The notes under the pieces: model-generated
Seen by the model: the letters and a program-made list of their open reading frames with translations, nothing else
The model's database searches: none
Told to the model about the DNA's origin: nothing
Assembly: GCA_948146395.1 (NCBI GenBank)
Contig: OX411551.1
Span: 41,760,796-41,824,795, forward strand
Origin: Fragum whitleyi
Lineage: Eukaryota > Mollusca > Bivalvia > Cardiida > Cardiidae
Reading direction: 5' to 3'
Length of the DNA: 64,000 bases
Program-made: the position numbers and the translations under genes
Part shown: piece after piece, positions 10,516 to 20,333 of the stretch
Position numbering within the stretch: position 1 is the first letter of the stretch
How the letters are laid out: each line of letters opens with the position of its first letter

Positions 10516-10877
10516 CTGTACAGGCTTCGTATGCTGACCATGGTAGATATAGTTTGTTTTTGGTATATTCGTTTTATCTATTTACTTATTTTTTAATCAA
10601 GAGAAGCCATTCGACCTCGCTTAGCATTGAATTTTGAAAACCCTCTCAGGTTAGCCTAAAACGTACACATACCATGTGATGTGGTCTTTCTGAGTGGTTA
10701 CAATGAGTATTCACAACAAAGGTTTTCACCCAGACAAAAATGATTTTAGTCTTGTATTACACCACATATAGTTTAGACCCCTGCTAGACAAAGGTAGGCT
10801 TTTACTCCTAGGTTCGTACTCCGGTCGCGCCATTGGTGATGTGGATATGCCCTTGGGTAATGCATTTCAGAGCCCTG
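10516..10877. other. Gene-free stretch
   Basis: No recognised feature. The sequence leads into the family E palindrome. Confidence 0.4.
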
Positions 10878-11007
10878 CCCTGCGTTCAGGTACACAAAAC
10901 GGTGCACACAGTTTTCCAATTATACACCGCTTTGCACGTGCGCTAGCGTGCGAAGCGGGGTATAATTGGCTAACTGTTTGCACCGCTTTGTCATCCTGAA
11001 CGCAGGG
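10878..11007. mobile_element. Near-perfect palindromic MITE family E, copy 1
   Basis: From CCCTGCGTTCAGG to CCTGAACGCAGGG, with the two halves complementary almost throughout around CACGTGCGCTAGCGTGCG. A transcript would form a hairpin of about 130 nt. Copies at 11355, 35686 and 44596, plus a half copy at 26487. Confidence 0.75.
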
Positions 11008-11354
11008 CTGGTCTAGTACTGGTGTTACCCAGGGAAAAAAATGGAATGAACTCGTCCGTGATATGACTGAAATTTTGTTAAAAGGGTTTTAAACAGGAAT
11101 TCAAATTCAACCCAAAGAAATCGTTTACAATTTACTGTGACGCCATGTCGGGGATAAAACAATAGGAGCAAAGTGCATCTAGGCGGAAAAGGGAGGTGTC
11201 AGTATTTATATTAAGTAATTAACAACATCCTGAATTGAGACAAAAGAAATCATTCTATAACAATAAAGCTTATTTACTTTAATTAATCTGCAAGCTTATC
11301 TTTTAATAAAACCCGACATGCTTCCAGTCGTTACGTGCAACATATATATTACTG

Positions 11355-11482
11355 CCCTGCGTTCAAGATTACAAAAAGATGTAAACTTTTTGCGAATTAT
11401 ACACCGCTTTGCCCCGCTTACCTACAAATCGGGGCCATAATTTGTAAACAGTTTGTATCGTTTTGTCATCATGTACGCAGGA
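11355..11482. mobile_element. Palindromic MITE family E, copy 2
   Basis: CCCTGCGTTCAAGAT at the left and ATCATGTACGCAGG at the right. More mismatched than copy 1, with a disrupted centre. Confidence 0.65.
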
Positions 11483-11829
11483 CACAATATATACAGGTAA
11501 AATATGTATTTAATTAAGTGAGGATATCATCGAGTAGGGCGTTTAAGTACAAGGATAAATTTTAAAATGCGTTGGGGTGAATTTGATTTCCATAACTAAT
11601 GTTCATTATCAATTCTTATATTAACATCCCGTTCTGATCCGAGAATAAAATATTACATGCTTTTTAACAACCAAATACAGTTGGCAGAAAAAAAACAAAG
11701 CCGATTCGTGAATCCTGATCAATTCGTGCAACCTGAACGCTTATTAGCTAGAAAACTTGATCCAAGCGACCATTGGTAGAAACATAAACAGTCGACATAT
11801 TTCCTGAGTACTAGAGAAAATAACATTGT
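11483..11829. other. Gene-free stretch
   Basis: No recognised repeat or coding-like frame. Confidence 0.4.
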
Positions 11830-13095
11830 TACAGTTAAGATCATCGTATAATTTACAAGGTGAATGCTTTTGGAATGATATCGAAAAGAAAATTGAACAA
11901 GCATTTGGAAGTATTGCATGGCAATACCAAGTCCCCTACCGGATTTATAAATATATCCCTAGAGCAGTATCTTTTTTGGTGACAAAGGTATAACTACCTC
12001 TCCAAAATATTGGTTGTATCAGATTTTATGTATCAGCTCAATATCTCTGAGGATAAAATAAAAAATCCGGAAAATCCCTGGTAATTTTCTTAGTCCATCA
12101 TCCGTATCTTCCACAAAAATCAATGGACCGGAACCAAATTCAAACTTGATCTGTAACTCATTGATGCTGTCTCACATACCAAAACTCAGCTCAATATCTC
12201 CAAGGGTTAAAAAAAAAAAGGCCAGAAAACTGAAATTTCCAGGTAATTTTCTAAGTCCAGCATCCGTATCTTCCACAAAAATCAATGGACCGGAACCAAA
12301 CTCAAACTCTTTCTGTAACTCATTGATGCAGACTCACATTCAAAAAAATCAGCTCAATATCTCCAAGGGTTGAGAAAAAAAGTCCGGAAAACCGAAATTT
12401 CCTGGTATTTTCTAAGTCCAGCATCCTTATCTTCCACAAAAATCAATGGACCGGAACCAAACTCGAACTCAATCTGTAACTCATAGATGCGGACTCACAG
12501 CCCAAAAATCAGCTCAATATCTCTTAGGGTTAAGAAAAAAAGCCCGGAAAACTGAAATTTCCTGGTAATTTTCTAAGACCATCATCCGTATCTTCCATAA
12601 AAATCAATGGACCGGAACCAAACTCGAACTCGTTCTGTAACTCATTTATGCGGACGCACATACCTAAAATCAGCTCAACATCTCCAAGGGTTAAGAAAAA
12701 AAGTCCGGAAAACTGAAATTTCCTGGTAAATTCTAAGTCCAGCATCCGTATATTCCACAAAAATCAATGGACCGGAACCAAACTCAAACTCGTTCTGTAA
12801 CTCATTGATGTGGACTCACATACCAAAAATCAGCTCAATATCTCCAAGGGTTAAGAAAAAAAGTCCGGAAAACTGAAATCCGGACTGACAGACGGACGGA
12901 CGGACGGACGGACGGACGGGCGGAAGGACTGACGGACGGACAGACGGACAGACGGACGGAGCGCAAACCTATAGTCCCCTTCGGCTTTCGCCGGTAGGGG
13001 ACTAAAAAGTACAATGAGCGATTCTGGAATGAAATTGAAAGGAGGTAATATGATATCACAAATTTCGTCCAAATTGGTCGAAACGATCGACATTT
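11830..13095 (+). mobile_element. MITE family A copy split by a core-repeat element
   Basis: The left part (11830-11929) has TACAGTTAAGATCATCG and TGCTTTTGGAATGAT. The right part (13008-13095) has GGAATGAAATTGAAAGGAGG and ATATCACAAATTTCGTC. The element at 11930-13004 lies between them. The family A right half is missing. Confidence 0.5.
11930..13004 (+). mobile_element. Pearl-type element with six 160-bp core units
   Basis: The core word CTCAATATCTCCAAGGGTT and its variants give anchor positions 12045, 12198, 12361, 12521, 12682 and 12842, a spacing close to 160 bp. After the core come GACGGACGGACGGACGG (12890-12960), then a stem-loop with arms TAGTCCCCT and AGGGGACTA, then an A-run. The 5' terminus AGTCCCCTACCGG is the exact reverse complement of CCGGTAGGGGACT at the 3' end. 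Bivalve pearl elements are known to have this plan and a core near 160 bp. The ORF-like frames inside are shadows of the repeat. Confidence 0.75.
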
Positions 13096-13129
13096 TATTG
13101 CATCCCTCAAACTAGAGCTGCTGAAAAAT

Positions 13130-13580
13130 GATATCCGCCCATAAAAGACATAATATTCATCTGATCACAACAAGTTTTGGTATACTGTTAAGGATCACTT
13201 AGGTGAAATGTGGTTGATATCCATCAGTAAGATACCGAGAAAATGATTTTCAAAATTTCCACTATATAACATGTAGAGAGATTACCTCTGCCTATAAAAT
13301 ACATATTTTTTTATCTGATTACACTATATTTTGTAGACTGATAATTGCGCACCCAATGATCATTCCAGTGAAATTTAGCTAATACTCATCAGTAAGATTA
13401 TGAGAAAACGTTTTCCAAAGTTTCCATTATATTAAATAAGGGGCAATGACCTGCGCCCATAAAAGACATATTATTCATCTGGTCAAAATAATATTTTGCA
13501 GACTGATAAAGGGTCAAACAAGGACGGAACCATTGACATTTGGTTGGTATCCATCGATAAGATTAGAGAAAAGTCACATA
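13130..13580 (+). repeat. Degenerate ~160-bp tandem array
   Basis: GCCCATAAAAGAC and variants start at 13137, 13290 and 13455. Each is followed by TTCATCTG, GACTGATAA and CATCAGTAAGAT words in the same order. It resembles the core of a core-repeat element without its ends. Confidence 0.55.
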
Positions 13581-13766
13581 CGAGGGTTGTCCCAGGTATT
13601 CGTGAACTTTTGCGAAAAACTTTTATATCTAACGTCTGATGAAACTGAGAATTACAAGTCATGTGGAGTATTCAACTTTTTTCTTGTGTAACTATAGAGG
13701 GTTCTTTTTGATGCTCGCGAAAATATGAATTTAAACGTAACACAAGTAAATGAGTGTCTTAGATTC

Positions 13767-13840
13767 GGGTCCGGTTAGCTCAATTGAAATGGTAGCGAAC
13801 AATTGATTCGAGGGTCGCAAGTTATAATCTCACCCGATCT
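13767..13840 (+). repeat. Degenerate tRNA-like sequence (SINE head or tRNA pseudogene)
   Basis: TTAGCTCAATTGAAATGG resembles a tRNA A box, and GCAAGTTATAATCTC a decayed B box at the right distance. The outer GGGT and ACCC ends could pair. The B box departs from GTTCGAATC, so a working tRNA is unlikely. Confidence 0.35.
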
Positions 13841-14379
13841 CCCTATATAACTTATGTGAGGCTTTTGACAAAAGCCATTAGAAAACACGTCAGAAGCCAC
13901 CGCTACTTTTAAAAAGACCGCTGAAAGCATCGACACACGTCAAACGAGTAAATTGATTTCCATGTTATGCATCCCCACTTTATCTAGATCTCAGATCATA
14001 GTTACCATTTCCTCATTCTTACGTGCCATACTAGTATTCACTTCATACCGCAGGTAATTATACATGTTTATCCCAGACTGAATATTTTTGCACCTCTTTA
14101 GCATCACTGGGTGCAACGAAGCATGTCACTATTTTTTTCACGCAGTCAGACTGGGGAGAAACAAGATCTATTCAGGATGCAAGAAAAAAGCTTTCATTCA
14201 TTTTAAAAATGCTTTCCGCTTTGCACGTTACTATGCTGTAAAGCGAAATGTCGTTTCTGTGTGAGAAACAATTATTTCAGACCATTTTTCAAAACGATTA
14301 TTTATTGGCTTTATTTCGATATAAGAAAAATAAAAATGCTTTAAACCGAATTCAGATATTTACTGCTGATGTACCTGCC
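13841..14379. other. Gene-free stretch
   Basis: No confident feature. GTCAGAAGCCACCGC near 13890 may belong to the tail of the tRNA-like repeat. Confidence 0.35.
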
Positions 14380-14570
14380 TAGCTATTTCTCTCTCACCTA
14401 TTCGTTTAATAATCGTAGACCTATGTTAGATAGCAGATGGAGGATAGGAAAGGATGTGATGGTAGTACTGTTGAGCGAAATACCAGGAATCCATAGTTAG
14501 GTGCTCCAGCCGCCACAATCTAATTGAAAGATTGTTGAAAGTGGCGTAAAATTCTATTCAAACAAAACAA
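14380..14570 (+). mobile_element. SINE family B, copy 1
   Basis: Carries the family words TAATCGTAGACCTATG, TAGGTGCTCCAGCCGCC and GTTGAAAGTGGCG, ending in AAACAAAACAAAT. The tRNA-like head is missing or decayed. The tail is at the right end, so the sense strand is plus. Confidence 0.65.
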
Positions 14571-14949
14571 ATCATGTCTAGCTAACACACAAATTTCAAA
14601 CAATACAGTGTTATCCCCTGTGATTATTTACAAAACTCACAATACTTGCATATGGAAAACAGATTAACCTTCGGTACTTGCTTTTTATGCATTTTCCAAT
14701 TTAGCGGAAAAACGTACTGTAAACGAACTGTAGAAAACTGGATTGAGAGGCCACTAAACAAATTGTGCCACGTCACGCAAAAACACACTAACTAGAAACA
14801 ACGCCCAGAAATAAATATTTGAAAAGAAGGCTGAATCCAACAGTAGTCAAATAGAGATTGTAATAAAACATATGTAAGTAAAAAGATTAAGCTATTTTTT
14901 TTAAAAAAGCTGCTAAAATCAAATACTTTTAAATCATGTCACAGACGTA

Positions 14950-15135
14950 CAGATAAGAGGGGGAGGGAGAGTCAGTCTAACATCTTCATTTCTAATTGAA
15001 ACCCTATGTTAAGGGTTACTCATTGGAATCTCCTCGACGAGACAATTCCAATGAGTACCCACAATATAGGATTTGTGCAAGTATTATTGAAAAAAAAATT
15101 GAAATTTAAAATACCCCCTCTATTTGTAGCTCTCA
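14950..15135. mobile_element. MITE family L, copy 2
   Basis: The left TACAGATAAGAGGGGG and right CCCCCTCTATTTGTAGCTC are inverted. The central palindrome has arms TTACTCATTGGAATC and GACAATTCCAATGAGTA. Confidence 0.6.
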
Positions 15136-15780
15136 TGTGAACTTTAGAGTGACGCGCAGTCTAACCATCGTTGTTACTTTCCGCTTCTCGAAGATGGCAC
15201 ATTTTCGCTTCTCGGGTCATAAACAAAAATTCCGTAAAAGCAAGTCACAACGACCAACTGATTTAATAAATATCCTTTGTCCGACAATCTACGTTTTTCT
15301 GATTAATTATTTTTAATCTTCTTAGTATATGTTTGCTTTGCATCTAACCCCGACTTGCTTATGCCCTTCGTATCAGTAAAACACAACTTTTTACCCGGGT
15401 AACCAAAGGCTTATCCTACTTGTGTTTTACAAATTTGTTGGAGACAAATGACGCTCATCACGATGGCTTGTCAAATATTAGTAGTCTAGAACTCGGCCGA
15501 ATCGGAATTTATACCCAAGACACCTGGATAGACATCAGATGAAGTCTCAGAACCAGCTGACTGCAATGCTCATTTGACTTGACTCAAAGATTCGCTAGCT
15601 AGAATAGCACAAAAACATTTAGATCGAGATTTCATACAGATGGTTAAGACGGTTCAGTAATTCTGACATGACAAGGTGATTTCGAAAAAAAAACCCAATA
15701 AAACTCGGAAATGTTAAGAAAATGATGAACACTTTCAAGTGGTTTTATGTCTTTATGCACAACGTGACCCATTTAGCCAA
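15136..15780. other. Gene-free stretch with one short ATG frame
   Basis: An ATG in a good context at about 15193 opens a basic 40-residue frame ending in TAA, with no clear donor. Nothing else is recognised. Confidence 0.3.
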
Positions 15781-16099
15781 TAATACGTCGTAATTTGTCA
15801 ACATGCATCGCAAATGTCACACATGACGAATGATGTAATTTATTGCTTTTGGGATCCTAGTTTCAATTTCCACTATGGTGTTTATGTTGCTTTATTGTTT
15901 CCCAATTTATGGCGTTTTACCGATGAATCATCACATAGAATTTCCATACAGCCGAGACAACCGAAATGGCGCAACTTAAGCTCTTTGTCGCCGTTCTAAT
16001 GTCTTGTGACCGATTTAGACGATATCACTGAGTCAGCTTGTCAACATGCATTGTAAATGTTGCATATGATGTCATTTATTGCTCATATTGGAATTCTAT
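15780..16099 (+). repeat. Old ~230-bp tandem array, left part
   Basis: Units carry TCCTAGTTTCAATTTCCA, TATGGTGTTTATGTTG and GTCAACATGCAT in the same order. The array stops in mid-unit at 16099, where a family F MITE is inserted, and resumes at 18501. Confidence 0.6.
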
Positions 16100-18500
16100 G
16101 GCCCGTTTTACTACACTTCTTACGAAAACAAGAGGGCCATAGTGGCCCTTAATCGCTCACCTGAATGAACTGTCTAAAATTTTCAAATGAAGTATGAGAA
16201 ATAGAATGATGAATGACTGAGCTATACAAAGCTGTTGCTTCAATACAAATTGAGAATCCTTTTTTTACAATTTTAAGGTTGATTTACAAGGATTTTTATA
16301 ATTGATTTTGTGACCTAGTTTTTGACCTCAGATGACCAAATTTCGAACTCGTCCGAGATTTCATCTAGACAATCAATTAGACCACATTTCAGGTTGATTG
16401 GCCAAAAATGTGGCCTCTAGAGTGCAAACAAGGTTTTTCTTAGATTTGACCCTATGACCTAGTTTTTGACCCCATATGACCTAATTTCAAACTTATCCGA
16501 GATTTCATCAAGACAATCATTCTGGCAAAATTTCAGGTTGATCAAGCACAAAATGTGGCATCTAGAGTGTATACAAGGTTTTTCTTAGATTTGACCCTGT
16601 GACCTAGTTTTTGACCCCAGTTGACCCAAGTGTGAACTCATCTGAGATTTCATCTAGACAATCATTCTGACCAAAATTCAGGTTGATTGGGCAAAAAATG
16701 TGGCCTCTAGAGTGATAACAAAGTTTTTCTAACATTTGACCCTGTGACCTAGTTTTTTACCCCAGTTGACCCAAATTTGAACTCATTTGAGATTTCATCT
16801 AGACAATCATTCTGACCAAATTTCAGGTTGATTGGACAATAAACATGGCGAATAGTGTGCCTATAAAGTTTTACTAAGATTTGACCCTGTGACCTAGTTT
16901 TTGACCCCAGTTGACCCAATTTCAAACTCATCCGAGATTTTATCAAGATAATCATTCCGAGCAAAATTCAGGTTGATTGGGAAAAAAATGTGGCCTCTAG
17001 AGTGTATACAAGATTTTTCTTAGATTTGACCCTGTGACCTAGTTTTTGACCCCAGTTGACCCAATTTTGAACCCGTCCGAGATTTTATCAAGACAATCAT
17101 TCTGACCAAAATTCATGTTTATCAGGCAAAAAATGTGGCCTCTAGAGTGCATACTAGGTTTTTCTTAGATTTGACCCCGTGTCCTAGTTTTTGACCCCAG
17201 TTGACCCAATTTCGAACTTGTCAGAGATTTCATCAAGACAATCATTCTGACCAAAATTCATGTTAATCGGGCGGAAAAAATGGCCTCTAGAGTGCACACT
17301 AGGTTATTCTTAGATTTGACCCTGTGACGTAGTTTTTGACCCCAGTTGACCCAATTTTGAACTCGTATGAGATTTCATCAAGACAATCGTTCTGACCAAA
17401 GTTCAGCTTGATTGGGCAAAAAATGTAGCCTCAAGAGTGCCTACAAGGTTTTTCTTAGATTTGACCCTGTGACCTAGATTTTGACCCCAGTTGACCCAAA
17501 TTTAAACTTGTCCAAAATTTCATCAAGATAATCATTCTGACCAATTTTCAGGTTGATTGGGCAATAAACTTGGCCACTAGAGTGCATACAAGGTTTTTCT
17601 TAGATTTGACCCTGTGACCTAGTTTTTGACCCCAGTTGACCCAATTTCAAACTAGTCCGAGATTTCATCAAGACAATCATTCTGACCAAAATTCAGGTTG
17701 AAGGGGCAAAAAATGTGGCCTCTAGAGTGCATACAAGGTTTTTCTAAGATTTGACCCTGTGACCTAGTTTTTGACCCTAGTTGACCCAATTTCGAACTTG
17801 TCAGAGATTTCATCAAGACAATCATTCTGACCAAAATTCATGTTAATCGGGCGGAAAAAATATGGCCTCTAGAGTGCACACTAGGTTATTCTTAGATTTG
17901 ACCCTGTGACGTAGTTTTTGACCCCAGTTGACCCAATTTTGAACTCGTATGAGATTTCATCAAGACAATCATTCTGACCAAAATTCAGGTTGAAGGGGCA
18001 AAAAATGTGGCCTCTAGAGTGCATACAAGGTTTTTCTAAGATTTGACCCTGTGACCTAGTTTTTGACCCCAGTTGACCCAATTTCGAACTCGTCCGAGAT
18101 TTTATCAAGACAATCATTCTGACAAAAATTCAGGTTGATCGGACAAAAAATGTGGCCTCTAGAGTGCATACAAGGCAAATGTTGACGACGGACGTCGCAC
18201 GACGCACGACGCACGTCGCACGACGCACGACGGACATCCACCTAACCACAATAGCTCACCTTGAGCACTTCGTGCTCAGGTGAGCTAAAAATTAATTGTT
18301 CGTCAAAATCACAAATCGTACCTGGTGTTTTCATTTGTTGTTATATTCTACCTGGCAACATCTCATCGGAATCGTCTTTAGAAGACGATTCCAATGGGAT
18401 GATACTTTGCAGAATTGCAAGTTTAGTTAGTAATCAAGAAGAAATTTTAGTTTTTGACTTACGCAAAAAATAAACGTAAGATGTTTAGTAAAAACAGGCG
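16100..18500 (+). mobile_element. MITE family F copy 1, split by a core-repeat element
   Basis: The left piece is 16100-16128 (GGCCCGTTTTACTACACTTC). The right piece is 18291-18500, with TCAAAATCACAAATCGTACC, a central GGAATCGTCTTTAGAAGACG palindrome and TAAGATGTTTAGTAAAAACA. Intact copies are at 24117 and 26162. Confidence 0.7.
16129..18290 (+). mobile_element. Core-repeat (HINE/pearl-like) element with twelve 145-bp units
   Basis: The 5' end is AAGAGGGCCATAGTGGCCC then ATCGCTCACCTGA. The word TAGATTTGACCC or a close variant starts at 16441, 16586, 16731, 16876, 17021, 17166, 17311, 17456, 17601, 17746, 17892 and 18037, a spacing of 145 bp throughout. A CGACGCACGACG-type microsatellite (18180-18235) and a stem-loop (AGCTCACCTTGAGCAC / GTGCTCAGGTGAGCT) end it, followed by A's. 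The host reads ...ACGAAAA / TTAATTG..., compatible with insertion between A and T. Ends, stem-loop and A^T target fit Helitron-related non-autonomous elements. Confidence 0.75.
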
Positions 18501-19215
18501 CATAGTTTCAAATTCCATTATAGTGTTTATAGTGTTCTAATGTTTCAACATTATTAGTGTTTTACCAATAAACCATAAATATCGTATAACGATCGAAATG
18601 TCTTTCCGAGCAGCCAAATGCTTTGTGCCCCGTTTTACCAATATTACATCTTAGTTAGTCAACATGCTTCCCAATTAATACACATGGACATAAATAAGGA
18701 AATGTTGCTATTTCGGAATCCTAGCTTTAATTTCCCATATGGTGGTTATGTTGTTTTATTGTTGCTCTGTTTCTAATATTCTACAAATGAGTCATATATA
18801 GAATTTACATATCATCGGGGCGATCAAATATCTTGAATACAGCTTCAATTCTTGCGACACATTTACCACACATTAGAGCGTAGTTTTTCAACGAGCTTTG
18901 CAAACGTCATGAGTTTCAAATGATGCAACTTTGTGCTTTTCATTTGGAATCCCAGCTTACTTTTCCAATATGGTGTTTTTTACGTTCGTCTCTGGTGTAT
19001 TACCAAAGTGTCATAAACATGAATTTACATATCGTCTGGTAGACAGATTTATTGTAACTATGGCTCTAATTCTAATGTCTTGTGTCCTATTTAGTGTGTA
19101 TTTCAGAGTAGTTTGTTCACACATATCGCAAATGTCAAACATGTCAATTGGCGTTATATATGAAATCCTAGTTTGTATTTCCAATATGGTACTAATATGG
19201 TATTTTACAGGTTTT
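18501..19215 (+). repeat. Old ~230-bp tandem array, right part
   Basis: Resumes the unit broken at 16099 (TAGTTTCAAATTCC). Further units begin near 18718, 18949 and 19166 with AATCCTAG or AATCCCAG, followed by an AATATGG-type word. Units are diverged, so the array is old. The open frames here follow the repeat and are not taken as genes. Confidence 0.6.
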
Positions 19216-19867
19216 TTTTCAAAATGATAAAATGTCATGAGATTTGTAGACCGAAATACCGTAACTACAATTCAAAATAGCTGTAGTTACGATATTGTAG
19301 TCGTCCAAAAGCGATTTCAGTTTCTATCAGACTATTGGAAATATGAGTTGGTTTTACAAGAAATCGGAAAAGCATAGCGGCTGTTATATTGATGATGAAT
19401 TGGTGCTTTCGCGGAATTCTAAATGTTTTGCAATACATTGAAATATATTCGTCGAACACTTCATGCTTTTCCATGAAATTTCAAATATCGTTGATTTTTG
19501 CAAAACATGTGACTGCTGTAGGCAAAATCTACAGATTGTTCTGTAATGTCAAAAGTCTAACCCCAAAAATGTCTAGTTTATATAGATTTCTTGTTATTTT
19601 ATTACTTTTTACGGGAATGAAATTGGTGTTAATTCAAAATCAGTGAACTAAGACTTTTGACAAAGTATTACAACTTTCCAACATATAATCGCATTATACA
19701 GTATCTACGGGGAGCAATGCGTGATGTTTTCACTTTTTATAGTCGGGTTACGATCCACACATGCATTTTCGACAAATTCTCAAACTCTACTCAACATGCG
19801 TTTCACCTCATACGCGAAAAAACACACAATATATTTGGGTGTCCCAAAAACTGTCGGGCCCGATTCG
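19216..19867. other. Gene-free stretch
   Basis: Contains a small hairpin at 19262-19298 (GTAACTACA / TGTAGTTAC). Several short frames look like chance. Confidence 0.4.
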
Positions 19868-20015
19868 ACTGTTACAGTTAAAAACATCGTGAAATTCGTC
19901 GAAATCATTCTAAATCACTCACTCAGCGCTCCATTCATTCATACCAAAGACTCACCCAAGCCATTCAAAAACGCTCCAAATTCACAAAAATTGATGAGAT
20001 TAATAACTTCATTAA
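19868..20015 (-). mobile_element. MITE family A fragment, reverse
   Basis: TTACAGTTAAAAACATCGTG, then CACTCAGCGCTCCATTCATT and CATTCAAAAACGCTCCAAA: the right half of family A in reverse orientation. Confidence 0.6.
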
Positions 20016-20333
20016 AGATCAAAGCACTGAAAGTACTGATGGTGAACGAACCTGATGGCATTCTAGAATTATATATTGAATTCAATTAGAAAAGAGAAAC
20101 TATGAATGTAAAAATAATTAAAAAAAAAAGGGGGGGGGGCATTGTCTTGACAAAATTCCCGTTGTTCGGAAATTTCAATGCAAATTCAAAGAAAGGGAAA
20201 GATGGGGAAAATCCTGTTAGAAAAATATTTGTTAGAATATGAGTTGTTACTCTGTGAAAATTTCTTTTACACACTTGAAATAGGTACAGTTATTAATTAA
20301 ACATAAATGGAGAGAACGATTTAATCCTATCTA

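Noticed and set aside
12835..13110. Minus-strand frames rich in SVRPSVRPS
   Set aside because: They are translations of the GACG microsatellite; the same artefact appears at 2580-3329 and 22671-22966.
16306..18180. A CRISPR-like or protein-repeat array
   Set aside because: Units are 145 bp, contiguous without spacers, in eukaryotic DNA, and stops occur in all frames within a few units.
18056..18241. Minus-strand frame rich in DVRRASC repeats
   Set aside because: It is a translation of the CGACGCA-type microsatellite at the end of the core-repeat element.
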